Assembly (NCBI RefSeq): GCF_932526225.1
Contig: NC_064046.1
Span: 6,249,306 to 6,313,305, forward strand
Length of the DNA stretch: 64,000 bases
Direction of reading: 5' to 3'
DNA from: Nematostella vectensis
Lineage: Eukaryota; Cnidaria; Anthozoa; Actiniaria; Edwardsiidae
Positions 31,659-44,110 of the stretch are shown here, piece after piece. Both the position numbers and the translations under genes were made by a program. Below the pieces are notes generated by a model. It searched no databases. It was given only the letters and a program-made list of their open reading frames with translations, and was not told where the DNA came from. Each line of letters starts with the position of its first letter. Position 1 is the first letter of the stretch.

Positions 31659-34327
31659 ATAGCGGAGCCAAGCGCGGCCGCAGGCCGCGCGCGTAGCTCC
31701 ATAGGCATAGAAATATGGTATAAGTATGCGACTTGGTTTTTGTGGTCATCGCGCGGGTACCCTGTGGTGTCACTCGCCAGCCTGCCAGCAAGTCAGCCGC
31801 GCGACTCCCAGGCCCCACTCGGCCCCGAAATGGCGACTAAATAACTAAATACAAGCACAGAGCAAAGGAAAAAGTTCTTGTCGATTTTGCGATGATTATT
31901 TATTTTGCCTCAAATTTTGTGACTTAAGGATAAAGTCAACTAGAGGAGATCTACTAACATTCATTCACGCCAAGATTTATCTGGTTTTAGCTAGTAAATT
32001 TAAGCAAGTAACAGTTCACATTAAAAAGCGAACACAACCACAAGAAAGCGACAAAAAAAAAACAATGCAAGGTGAGTTTCGGACGACGATTTGTATTGTC
32101 TATTGAGGATATGACAGTTATTAGGCTTTTTGTTGTCCTTTTGTATGCTTTGAGAATGCGAGTACTTAGTAATCAAATTATTTGAGCATAACAGCTTTTG
32201 TTTTGACATTCTTCTTTTCTATATTCTTGATTGTGTTGAATAAAATACAATACACCAAAAACTGGAATTCGACTGGAATTCAAATTTTCGTCTTTAATAA
32301 GACTTCTTCAGGGCAGATTGATTGTGTTGAGATATTTCATAAAGGCTAACCAATATCTTGTTGCATTTGTCAAATACTGCTAAAGAAGACCGTTCTTGTC
32401 TTTATATCCTGTGCTCTTAGTCCTAAGAAGATACATATCCTTAGAAGATACAGCAGCTTTTTCAACTTACAAGAGAAATTTTCCTTACCGAGGATAAAAA
32501 CAAAACAAAATTCAACCCCTGTTGCCAATATGTATTGTTATTGTCTGCATCTTACATCTCATGTGTTTATTATTATGTTTTCAAATATTTGTGGAAATTA
32601 GTCAGATTATAAATGTCTTGATGAAAAGATTGTTTTGAAAGAAATGTTACTCTTTTATGAACCAGGGACTACCTGAGGGCCAAGATGAATGCTAAAGACT
32701 GGAAGACATGAGAATTGAAAACCATGTCTTGAAAGACATGTTTGAAAGACATGTCTGAAAGACAGTAGGGAGTTCTTATTCACTAGTCATTTGATACCCC
32801 CACACACATGGTCCCAGGAAAGGGTGGGGGATTAGACTTTAATAAAAGCCTGTTTCCAAGTTAAGAGTCAAAAACAGTCAATACCACCACCCCTCTTGAT
32901 ATATTCTGGTTAAAAAGTAATCTAAAACCCCACATTAACCCCTGACTTCCCCAGGACCATAAGGGAGGGGGCTCAAATGACTAGGGCATTACTATGTGAT
33001 TCAGCAGTACACACTCAATAGGTTTTTTTTTAGAACAAGATACTTATATTATATAAAACTAAAAACATAATTTTGCTTTTTAAATAATAAATCTGTAACG
33101 AAAACAGTTTTCTATTAACCTAAAGATAATGGGAAAGGGGATATTTTAGGAAAGTACTGAATATAATTATCACATTATTGTTATTATATTTTCTTTTCAA
33201 ACATTTAAAGAAGAGTCATATTTCTTCCTTTCCTTCTCCATGTTGACTATTTTTATGCAATTGATGCTCTTTGCTATTTCCCCTCTACACCAAAAATAAA
33301 TTAATAAACAGATTTGATTTTTAAATTAGAAATTTTCATTTAGTACTTTCACTTATATCTTCTTTTTAGGATTTCCTTTCCTTTTCCATTACATTTATTT
33401 TGAAGTTTAGATTTATTTCATTGGAATGGTTGGATCCAGGGTTTCTAAAAACACCAAAATATAATGCATTACTGGATGTATATTTGTAGATATTAATTCC
33501 CATGGGGATGGAAAATCACCACTTAAAATGGTACATTAAAACTTCAGTATTGCATCTTATCTAAAATTGTGTCTGACACTATATTCTATCTTTGAAATCC
33601 TGTTTCATCCATTACTTGTTCTTTGCAAGGACAAAGCTTGTCAGAATGTAGCTTTACAAATGTACATTAATGGAACTTTTATTAAGGGAAGGGTTTTTTA
33701 GGGCAAGATACTCAAACTTTATAACACTAGCAACAACCTTGCTCTTTTTCAATAATAGAATTCTGTTCACATAGCTTGGATAGCATAGACATGGCCTGAC
33801 TTTAGAGGCCTGTGGTGATGAAAGGGTTAAGATAATGGGAAAGGGGAAATGTCAAGAAATGCTCAATCAAATTATTTTCATTACTGTTATATTTTTTTCA
33901 ACAAACCTTTCAAGTTGAGTAAATTCCCTTTATATCTCCTCCCCCGTCGACTATTTTTTAGTCAATTGATATTCTTTCCTTCCTCTCTACCCCAAACATA
34001 GATCAATGGAAGGGTTTGGTTTGAAATTAGACGTTAGCATTTTAGCACAGTCAGTAATGCCTTACATGTTTTTTTTTAGGATTTGCTTCCAAAATCAATC
34101 TGTTTTTTCTTCATTGCATTCATTTTGGAGTAGGCCACCAACAACAAGGCCACTATATGGTAAATGGTGGGTGCACCAATATGTAATGCATGAAAGGAGA
34201 TATATTTTTGGATTTTAATTTCCAGACATTTTTCTGAATATTCGGTCCAATGAAGGAGAGAATCGCCACTAAATCAATACATAAAAATTACAGTATGGCA
34301 TCTAAACAGTCTAAAAATAATATATAG
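31659..34327 (-). mobile_element. Fold-back unit U2 (inverted)
   Basis: In reverse orientation it runs from about 34327 down to agcggagccaagc at 31659. Its body is inverted relative to U1, and the part near 32040-32100 matches 37550-37610 of U3 inverted. It abuts U3 head to head across the near-palindrome taggcactgccta at 34329. A piece at 32248-32321 matches the hairpin repeat at 63740-63885. Confidence 0.6.
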
Positions 34328-34328
34328 A

Positions 34329-37300
34329 ATTAGGCACTGCCTAAAGGCGGGGCCAGCATTTGGTACCTTTTTGTTTTGACTGATAGGGGTAATTTAGGGG
34401 GATCTAGGTGTCTTTAAAATGTTTTTTTTAATGAGATTAAAAAAGTCATTTTTTACTGCCAAGTCTTTATGAATACCTAGGAGGGGTGCGAACGCACCTC
34501 TCCCCCCCCCCCCCTCACACACACAACGGCCAAAGGAACACTTTCAGTTCTCAATAGACGTGCTATTATTTGTAGACAAAACTCACTCTGGTATGTAGCC
34601 AAATCCGACATTAAATCCCCCTGGAAATACTGCAAAGGCGAGATCAGATTTTTATTAGAGAACTCACCCCCCCCCCCCCCCCCCGAAATATAAGGTCCAC
34701 TTTTTTTGATTTCTCACCCCACCAAGAAAAATTCTCGGTATGGGTCTGTTGCATTGGCCCCTTCAAATGTATCAAGCAAGCACTCATTTAATAATATCAA
34801 ATATGCAGTATGAAATACTAAACCTTGGTAAGAAAAAGGCTGTCAAACTTTAGGTGTCTTAGTTGAGTCTAATGGTCAACTCTTATTTTCCCTTTTATTT
34901 AACTCCACTATCTATATTTTGTTTATTATCAAATTAGCATTCTAACAAGCTTTGACCTTGTGAAGAATATATCAAGGATGTAACAGTATTCCAAAGAATT
35001 AGATGCCATACTGTAGTTTTCACGTACTGCAACTGATTATTCAGAAGAATGTGTTGAAATTAAACTCCACAAATATACCTCCTGACATGCATTACATATT
35101 GGTGCACCCACCCTTTGGCCTGTTTTTTAGAAACTTTAGATCCACCCATACAGGCTATTAAAAAATGAATGCAATGGAGGCAAATCCTAAATTACTGAAA
35201 GTTTCTAATTACAAACCAAACCATGTTCATTGATCTATGTTGGGGGCAGAGAGGAATAAATATACAAATAAACAAAAAGTCAATGGGGAGCGAAGAAAAG
35301 GGAGAAATGTGACTCTATTTGAAAAAAATGTCTTACTCTATTCTAAAACATTTATAACAATAATGCAATAATAACTTGACTGAGCACTTTCCTAGTATTT
35401 TTCCCTTTCCCTTTAGGATTGATATAAAACTGTTTTCTTTACAAATTTATTAATGAAAAAGCACAAGTTTGTTGTTATCTTTATATAATTTAAGTACTTT
35501 GATCTAATAAAATCCTCTTCCCTTTATAGAACTTGTATCAAAGCTACATTCTGACCAGGATGCCCTTGCAAAGAAACAAATAATGAATGAAACAGCATTC
35601 CAAAGATATAATGATACAGTTATACATTTCAGGTGCCATATAGAAGTTTTGTCTATCACATACCGGTAATACTCCATCACCAAGGATAAAACAGTCATGC
35701 ATTACATATTCGTTTGGTGCACCCACCCTTTAGCATGGTGGCCTGCTGTTTTATAGAAATGGATCCGCACATGCTAATGCTACAATAATGCAATAAATAA
35801 CTTGAATAATAACTTTAATAACTTAAACAACTACAATAATTAACTTGAATAATAACTTTAATAACTTAAATAACTACAATAATGCAATAATAACTTGACT
35901 GAGCACTTTCCTAGTATTTTTCCCTTTCCCTTTAGGATTGATATAAAACTGTTTTCTTTACAAATTTATTAATGAAAAAGGACAAGTTTGTTGTTATCTT
36001 TATATAATTTAAGTACTTTGATCTAATAAAATCCTCTTCCCTTTATAGAACTTGTATCAAAGCTACATTCTGACCAGGATGCCCTTGCAAAGAAACAAAT
36101 AATGAATGAAACAGCATTCCAAAGATATAATGATACAGTTATACATTTCAGGTGCCATATAGAAGTTTTGTCTATCACATACTGGTAATACTCCATCACC
36201 AAGGATAAAACAGTCATGCATTACATATTCGTTTGGTGCACCCACCCTTTAGCATGGTGGCCTGCTGTTTTATAGAAATGGATCCACACATGCTAATGCT
36301 ACTCCAAAATTAAATGCAATGGAGAAGAACAAATTTACTTGGGAAGCAAATTCTAAAAAAAATCCTTGATATTAATGAAAGTAGTGCTAAATGAAAATGT
36401 CTTATTTCAAACATAACCTATTTAAATTTATTTAGGGTGCAGAGGGGAAACAGCAAATATTATCAATTGCGTACAAAAATAGTGAACAGAGATGGAAAAA
36501 AGAAAGAAATGGGACAATATCTATGATAACAAAATTAACAATAATGCAACAACACTCTCCTAACATTTCCCCTTTCCTCATTATCTTTAGGTTTATAGAT
36601 AAATGTTTTCTTTACAGATTTATCATCGACAGCAAGTATCTTGCTCTAAAAAACCTATTACACTTATATACTGTCGTATAAAAGTAAGAAATCCCCTACT
36701 ATATTATCTTAATATTTGCCTATATTATTATTATGCCTTCCAGCCTTTAGAATCAATCATGGCCCTCAGGTAGTGCTTGGTTGGTTTTACCTAAATAAAA
36801 GTGAAAACAATTAATTATTTTTTTCTTTCAAAACAATATTTTCATCATGCCATTTATAACCTTACTAATTTTCCACAACTATTTGAATAAAAAAAAATAA
36901 ACACATTAGAAAGTATGCAAGATGCAGACAATATAAAAGCAAAAACAATATAGGTAATAAGGGTTGCATTTTTTTTTTTTTTTTTCGAAGAGAAAATTCT
37001 TCTGTAATTGTAAAATTAAAGTTGTTATGATAATGTTGAAAAAATTTTGCTGTATCTTTGAAAAGACTAAATATACAGAATATAAAGACAAGAAAGGTCT
37101 TCTTTAGCAATATATGACAGGATGATATTTGTCAGCCTTTATTAAACATCTCAAAACAGTCAATAAAGTATAGAGAGAACGAAGAATATCAAAGGATGTT
37201 GTTATGCTCAACATGTTTGATCACGACCACGAATTCTCAAAGCAAACTCTAGAAACAAATGTATAAATCCAACAAGCTAAGTTGCATTGATACAGTAACT

Positions 37301-38115
37301 AGACTACTACGTATTTCTGTCGTTAAATTCTTACTTACCGTGAGGAATTAACGCCTGAATTTACTTATAGAACTTGTAAGTATTTACGTATTTACATCAA
37401 AACAAGGATATATGACTTTGATATGGCATCTTGACGTCAAACTAAAGCTGGTACGGTGATTTAGTTTGATCGATTGGTTATGGGAAAAAAACGTACAAAC
37501 AAGCATTATAAAAGCGCAACAATAAAAGAAAAATTACTTTCATATTCTCAATACAAATCGTCGTCTAAAACTCACCTTGGCAGGTTTTTTTTTTTCGCTT
37601 TCTGTTGTGGTCGCTTTTGTTGTAAACTGTGAAGTTTTCGAATTTCTGCTAGCAAGGAACTCGTCGACACAAGCGAATTATTTTTATAGCTGAAAACAGA
37701 CATCAAGGCCCTTTCTTCTCAGGATCTCCTTACATAAATATAGAAGTGAATGAATATACAATGGTAGTGTAGATCCTCCATAGTCCTCCTCTATAGACCT
37801 CTTTTTAGCTGTTGCGACGGGCGGGATTCACGAACACTCAGGTAGATTTTACTGTAGACTCGTACTTCAGACAAAACGGTTCCTAAAAGACTTCAGTCCA
37901 TTTCAATCCGCATACTTTCTCATTAAATACTGCCTTTTTTTCTGTGAACATACGAGTTTTGAACTAACTCATAAAAGCGTAAGACCGAGAGGGGCCTGAG
38001 AGTTGCGCGGCTGGATTACTGGCTGATTTGTGACACCACAGGGTGACCGCGCGAGGACAACAAAACCAAGTCGCATAGCTTACCATATTTCTATACCTAT
38101 GGAGCTCCGCGCTGG
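34329..38115 (+). mobile_element. Fold-back unit U3
   Basis: It begins taggcactgcctaaagg, carries a diverged start of the 151-bp repeat, then C-rich runs (34500-34515, 34668-34684) and a body matching U1 in direct orientation. It ends ctggctccgctatta at about 38115. It holds the most complete version of the unit's right end, uninterrupted by the 1.65-kb element. A 519-bp tandem duplication lies inside. No gene was recognised. Confidence 0.6.
35359..36308 (+). repeat. Tandem duplication, period 519 bases, nearly identical
   Basis: The block from about 35359 to 35790 recurs at about 35878-36308. I noticed only a few differences, for example accggtaat/actggtaat and atccgcac/atccacac. Small extra copies of an aataacttgaataat-type motif sit at the junction (35800-35880). 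The high identity marks a recent event. Confidence 0.9.
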
Positions 38116-38480
38116 CTCCGCTATTATTTTAAATCTTTGGAATACTGTTACATCCATGACCTATTCTGCACAAGGGCAAAGCTTGTCGGAGTATTGTTTT
38201 GATTAAAAAAAAATATTTATAATGGAACTTCTATGATGGGACATATGAATTTACCATTAGACTCTTGACATCTTTGACAGCCATATTCACACCAGGAATT
38301 GTGTTTGTTAACTTTGATGTACTGCATAATTTAAATTATTGAATAAGGCCTGGATCCATTTGGTTGGTACAATAAATAAATCTCAGTAGAGAGCAGGATC
38401 CTAGATCCCCCAATAATACCTTTGATCAGTCAACACAGAAGGTGTTCAATGCTGGCTCCGCTTCTAGGCAGTGCCTAAAT
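38116..38480 (-). repeat. Fold-back unit U4, terminal fragment
   Basis: It is the reverse complement of about 25140-25520, including the whole 151-bp repeat, and ends ggcagtgcctaaatctatat. With U3 it forms an element-like structure (34329-38480) having inverted ends of about 365 bases. Confidence 0.75.
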
Positions 38481-38927
38481 CTATATATTATGCATGCTTT
38501 TATACCTTCCTTGTCTTTTTTGTAATGATTATAAAACGTTTTATAGTTTCTGGTCAGCCAATTAGAGGTCACATTAGAAACGGCTTCAGTGGATAGTCAC
38601 TATAATACACATCCTCTCTATCCTCTCTTTTTTTTGGAAAGTTAAATTTGAACAAAGTATTCATAACAGATCATAAATAACAAGTATAAATTTGTGAGTT
38701 AAATGGAAATAGAAATTCAAAAAAGACACAAATATCCATATTGAGGTTGCCTTCCATGTTAGTATACTTTTACATGGATGTTTCTTACAAATTCTTACCA
38801 GATCAGGACAGTGAGTCCGGACAGGTCATGGGTGTTAATACAAACACAGTTCCAGCTTTGAAGAGCTCGTTTAATAAAAATATTTAACAAAAACAAGACA
38901 TAAACTTGTTACTTCTTACACTATTGC

Positions 38928-39087
<160 letters not shown>

Positions 39088-39494
39088 AGTATCAAAAACC
39101 TTATGAATGATAATATCGCCTCTCAGAGAGAGAATTCTAAGATACAAATGATCACTTTGCAAGAGCATAAAAAATATCCTCGTAACAAAGTTTGAGTCCA
39201 CATATGGAGAAATAAATAGTCCATGGCTAGTAAGAAAATATTTCTTTCTTTGTGGCTAAAAGGGTTCAGAAATTAGGAGTCAAATGACGATGTAGGAAGA
39301 CTTTGAAAAGCAAGCGCCGTTTCCCCCCTTCTCGGCCGCCATTTTGGATTCCTTGAGACAAAGTCAATTTTTCCGCCCTGTCATCTGATTGGCTAATCCG
39401 CGCGTCTAAAAATAGCCTGATCCTAGGAAACGCCGTGACACCTATATAGTACCAGAATATGGGGAAGTTGATTGCTCCTACTTATGAGCCCCTG

Positions 39495-39612
39495 AGTGAA
39501 CCAAAAAAATGACAATTTTCAAACGCATTCTCAGTTATCTCGAATTTTATTTGGGCGCTATCTCTGCTTTGAGGGTTGTATTTGTAAGATTTTTACACTG
39601 TAAAAGATAGGA
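39495..39612 (+). repeat. Dispersed repeat R, last part
   Basis: It matches about 62808-62945 of the complete copy (aattttcaaacgcattctc, then gcgctatctctgct and tttgtaagatttttacact). Confidence 0.6.
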
Positions 39613-40480
39613 CAATCAGCCCCGTCTACTTTCGTGGAGCACACCTCGAGTCCACCCCCACCTCAAGAGATTATGCTTCTTACCTTTCTTGCCCATTTAC
39701 AAGATTATACATATATTTGTATTATATCCAAAGGTGGTGGGGAGAAAAATATTTACCTTTCTTGCGCATTTACAAGATTATACATATATTTTTATTATAT
39801 CCAAAGGTGGCGGGCATTAAAATTTTTTTTTCGTACATGTGTACATGTCACAACACAGGGCCCAAACAAATTGCAGATCTTAGGTTTCCCAGACAACTTT
39901 AAAAAGAAACGTCGATACACCGATGCTATTTTCGAGGAGGTTGTTTTTTGTTGCTATTTTAGACTACACACTTTAAAGAACATATGAACGTTGCTGGTTC
40001 ATTACTAGAGAGTTCTTTTTTACTCTCGTCGTATGACTCATTTAGAGCATCGTCTTCCGTTCTAAATGTGTATTGATAAATTTACAAACAAACTTGTCTG
40101 GGAGGGGATGTGTCGTTTTTTCCCCCCCTTTCTCCGCATGGTAAGTATTGTGGACTATCATTTACATGGAACAAATTAGTGGAGGGGTGGTGAGTTGGGG
40201 TTATATAAATAGATAACATAATTTGATTTTCTCGCTTAGGTATTTTTTTTTTATTTACGCATAAATTTTCACGTTCATCGTTTGTTTTCATTTGTCTGCT
40301 TGGGTTAAAAACTAAAACAGCCATGTACGTCATAACTACTCTGTTACAGTTGTTTTCTGTTATTGAATGCTGAAATGCAGTTCGCCACCTGACCCTTTCC
40401 ATGCTTTGATCATGATAAGTCATTCTATTTAACGCGAAGAACTAGTGGCGTCGAGAGGTAACTTAAAACAGTACTCATTC
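39613..40480. other. No gene recognised
   Basis: Two near-identical segments of about 60 bases (ttacaagattatacatatat near 39698 and 39770) form a local duplication. No coding region is credible. Confidence 0.5.
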
Positions 40481-40489
40481 CTCTTTGCA

Positions 40490-40512
40490 GTGTGATGATT
40501 TGGACACCATAA
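40490..40512 (+). other. Possible 5' untranslated exon of the receptor gene
   Basis: The sequence ends ccataag|gtgagt, a consensus donor, and the receptor ATG at 40724 sits directly after a tttaaag acceptor-like site. A single 5'UTR intron of about 210 bases is plausible but unproven. Confidence 0.35.
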
Positions 40513-40723
40513 GGTGAGTTCGTATTGACGTGATTATTAGTCTATTAGTCTAGATATCGTCTAATCTTCAGGCTTACATTTCCAGAATTTTCGGGCTATT
40601 TTTTTCGATTTCCCTGACCAAATGTTTTTTTTCAAATTTTTAAAATCTCAAGAACAAAACTTTTTAACTATTTTCACAATTTCATATTACTAGACTAACT
40701 GAGCAACTTCCCTTAATTTAAAG

Positions 40724-41671
40724 ATGCCGATGGAGCCTCAACAACGCAACACAATTTTATACTTCATTCTCGCGGTAGTCACCACGCTTGGGAACGCTGT
40801 GGTGGTGTTAGCGGTCTACAGGGACCCGTACAAACAACTGAGGAAAAACCTTGCCTCGTACCTTATCGCGGGTCTAGCCGTCAGTAATCTCGTGCTTGTT
40901 GTTGGAGAAATCCTTCAAGCCGCGGGGAATATAATTTACGGTAAAAACGCTTATAACACACCCAGTGATAATGGTGGAACTTTAAATGGAAGTTTGTTAG
41001 GAGCAGACATAAGGGGGACCACGAACTACAGGCTGGAGATCGCATCGGATTTCACTTTGTACTTCGCCATGGCAACGTCAGTTTTGACCGTTCTTGTTCT
41101 TGCAACTGAAAGGCTCGTGGTGTTGAGGTTTGGGTACGAGCAACGGGTTACTAAAAAGCGTATCATTTTCTCCGTATCCATAGTTTGGTTCCTATCATTC
41201 GCACTCGCAGTCCCTCGGGCTGCATTTGAAGATGAATACAAATTTCGTGAACAATTCATCATCGTCTTTGCGCTTATAATTCTACTCATCATCTTCATCA
41301 ACCTTTGGATTTATGCCAATGTGAAGCGCGCATGCTCTATAACTGAACTACAGCCGCTTGCCCATGGCAGGCTCAATGCGTTACGCATAAGAAAACGGAA
41401 TCGCGCCGCTGCTCGAACGATAGCTTACATCTTAGTTGCTCTAGTGACGTTGTGGACACCTACCATCATAACCGAAATCTTTCTTTATTTTCCTGGTTAT
41501 GATTTAAAGAATGAATTAGTGGAATTCATATATCTTATAGGGTGCGTAAATGCCGCGGTCGACCCGGGGATTTATGCTTTTCGAACGCCAGTCTTCAGAC
41601 GAGCACTTTCTGGCTTGCTCAAAAAGACAGACGAGCTCGTCATGCAACAAGGGCGTTATGTAACTTTATAA
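40724..41671 (+). CDS. Rhodopsin-like (class A) G-protein-coupled receptor
   Basis: This is a 315-residue, single-coding-exon, seven-helix protein. TM1 spans about residues 10-32 with the GN pair at 23-24. TM2 holds LAVSN (51-55; the usual aspartate is replaced by N). TM3 (about 106-128) ends ERL (129-131) in place of DRY. TM4 is about 147-164, TM5 about 178-199, TM6 about 231-255 with WTP at 244-246, and TM7 about 265-286 with VDPGIY (279-284) as the NPxxY variant. The N-terminus is very short. No cysteine is present at the start of TM3 or in the second outer loop, so the usual class A disulfide is missing. A loop of about 35 residues lies between TM2 and TM3. It would sit in the plasma membrane and couple to G proteins. 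The ligand cannot be inferred. Anthozoan genomes carry many such single-exon receptors. Confidence 0.88.
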   Translation: MPMEPQQRNTILYFILAVVTTLGNAVVVLAVYRDPYKQLRKNLASYLIAGLAVSNLVLVVGEILQAAGNIIYGKNAYNTPSDNGGTLNGSLLGADIRGTTNYRLEIASDFTLYFAMATSVLTVLVLATERLVVLRFGYEQRVTKKRIIFSVSIVWFLSFALAVPRAAFEDEYKFREQFIIVFALIILLIIFINLWIYANVKRACSITELQPLAHGRLNALRIRKRNRAAARTIAYILVALVTLWTPTIITEIFLYFPGYDLKNELVEFIYLIGCVNAAVDPGIYAFRTPVFRRALSGLLKKTDELVMQQGRYVTL

Positions 41672-41729
41672 CAAGACCTCTTTCACAGACGCCGGCGACG
41701 ATGCCCATATTAATATGCACCCAGAAGAC

Positions 41730-41960
41730 CCAGGAACTACCCTGGAAACCTACCCTACCCAGTAACTACCATTGAGACCCTACCCTACCCAGAAACTACC
41801 CTGGAAACCCTACCCTACCCAGGCATACTATCCTGGATACCCTACCCTACCCAGGAACTACCCTGGAAATCATATTCTACCCAGGAACTACCCTGTAAAC
41901 CCTACCCTACCCAGCCATACTACGCTTGAAACCATATTCTACCCAGGAACTACCATGGGA
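41730..41960. repeat. Minisatellite downstream of the receptor gene
   Basis: Degenerate tandem copies of a unit of about 28 bases (accctacccaggaactaccc) cover about eight repeats. It begins about 60 bases after the receptor stop codon, so it may lie in the 3'UTR. Confidence 0.85.
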
Positions 41961-42464
41961 CGTTTATTCAAACTAGATGATCGGGGAAGGGGGCGTCTTG
42001 GAAGTCAGAGTCGGTTATATTAGCTATTAAATTGCTATCAGGGAAAAGGGGAAATTGGAAGGCAATTAAAATGTATGTTACCAACATTCCTCTGTCGTTT
42101 TTTGAGAAGGGGAGCAAGGGAGGGAGGGAGGGGGTGTTTAATAGACATGGGGGAGTTTGTTAGAGAGGGGTGTTCAATACAAACTTGCAAGCTTATGGGC
42201 AGTTCATTAAATAGAAGGCGTTTATTGGAAAGCGGGCGTTCTTTTAGACCATTTACGGTAAACGCAAGAATAAAAATTAAACTTATTGGAATTTTTTTAA
42301 TTGTTGCTTTACAAAAAGATGCTGAAGGGGAATGAAAAGTATAAAAAGAGACACTTCATTCTAAAGTAAATTCAAACTGGATAAGCTGGATTATTACTTG
42401 CATATAAAAACGACAGATAAAATGGTCCCAACTTAGTTTTCTTTCGATCCTTTTCAGCAATCTT
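41961..42464. other. No gene recognised
   Basis: Spacer between two minisatellites. An 86-codon open frame at 42075 has no motif. Confidence 0.5.
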
Positions 42465-42985
42465 GATTTAGGTATTCTTTACTTGACGGAAGTAGGTATT
42501 CATTACTTGACGGTTGTGGTATTCTTTACTTGACGGTTGTGGTATTCTTTACTTGACGGTGGTAGGTATTCTTACTTGACGGTAGTAGGTGTTCTTACTT
42601 GACGGTAGTAGGTATTCTTACTTGACGGTAGTAGGTATTCTTTACTTGACGGTAGTAGATATTCTTACTTGACAGTAGTAGGTATTATTACTTGACGGTA
42701 GTAGGTATTCTTACTTGACGGTAGTAGGTATTCTTTACTTGACGGAAGTAGGTATTCTTACTTGACGGTAGTAGGTATTCTTACTTGACGGTAGTAGGTA
42801 TTCTTACTTGACGGTAGTAGGTATTCTTACTTGACGGTAGTAGGTATTCTTTACTTGACGGTAGTAGATATTCTTACTTGACGGTAGTAGGTATTCTTTA
42901 CTTGACGGTAGTAGATATTCTTACTTGACGGTAGTAGATATTCTTACTTGACGGTAGTAGGTATTCTTTACTTGACGTTTGTGGT
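42465..42985. repeat. Minisatellite, 22-24 bp unit
   Basis: The unit ggtattcttacttgacggta with a following gta is repeated about 23 times. Length variants carry cttac or ctttac, and a few units read gat or tgtgg. Confidence 0.95.
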
Positions 42986-43069
42986 TGGGTATTGCAGATC
43001 AAACAATTGCTGTGTCTTGAACTCTAGTGAATCTGCAAAAGTTTCAAAGTAGAATGTAAGATTATCAAA

Positions 43070-44110
43070 GGGTTAGTGTTTGTATCAGTTGCGCATCTAG
43101 TTTGCATCGGTTGCGCATCTAGTTTCTATCATTTAATCATCTAGTTTGCATCAGTTGCGCATCTAACTTGCATCAGTTGCGCATCTAGTTTGCATCAGTT
43201 GCGCATCTAGTTTGCATCAGTTGCGCATCTAGTTTGCATCAGTTGCGCATCTAGTTTGCATCAGTTGCGCATCTAGTTTGCATCAGTTGCGCATCTAAGT
43301 TCTATCATTTAATCATCTAGTTTCCATCAGTTGCGCATCTAACTTGCAACAGTTGCGCATCTAGTTTGCATCAGTTGTGCATCTAAGTTCTATCATTTAA
43401 TCATCTAGTTTCCATCAGTTGCGCATCTAATTTGCATCATTTGCGCATCTAGTTTCCATCAGTTGCGCATCTAACTTGCAACAGTTGCGCATCTAGTTTG
43501 CATCAGTTGTGCATCTAAGTTCTATCATTTAATCATCTAGTTTCCATCAGTTGCGCATCTAACTTGCAACAGTTGCGCATCTAGTTTCCATCAGTTGCGC
43601 ATCTAACTTGCAACAGTTGCGCATCTAGTTTCCATCAGTTGCGCATCTAACTTGCATCAGTTGCACCTCTAGTTTGCATCAGTTGCGCATCTAGTTTGCA
43701 CCAGTTGCCCATCTAGTTTGCATCAGTTGCGCATCTAGTTTGCACCAGTTGCCCATCTAGTTTGCATCAGTTGCGCATCTAGTTTGCATCAGTTGCGCAT
43801 CTAGTTTGCATCAGTTGCGTATTTAGGTTGAATCAGCTGAGCATCTAGTTTCCACCAGTTGCTTATCTAATTTGCATTTGTAGGTGCGCATCTAGTTTGC
43901 ACTAGTTGCTCATCTAGTTTGCACCAGTTGCTCATCTAATTTGCATTTGTAGGTGCTCATCTAATTTGCACCAGTTGCTCATCTAATTTGCATTTGTAGG
44001 TGCTCATCTAATTTGCACCAGTTGCTCATCTAATTTGCATTTGTAGGTGCTCATCTAATTTGCATCAGGTGCCCCTATATTTGGCATCAGTCGCACATTT
44101 ACTGTTCATC
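43070..44110. repeat. Minisatellite, about 22-bp unit, reaching the last SLC7 exon
   Basis: The unit gcatcagttgcgcatctagttt is repeated about 45 times. Divergence rises toward the right, and a longer variant (ttgcatttgtaggtgctcat) appears after 43860. Decayed units continue to about 44130, inside the 3' end of the SLC7 coding sequence. Confidence 0.93.

Noticed and set aside
35504-36245. Pairs of identical minus-strand 60-64 codon frames
   Set aside because: Identity comes from the 519-base DNA duplication inside a non-coding fold-back unit, with no protein family match.
39634-40423. Open frames of 113-117 codons upstream of the receptor
   Set aside because: Low-complexity or repeat-derived, no motif, and not joined by convincing splice sites to the receptor.
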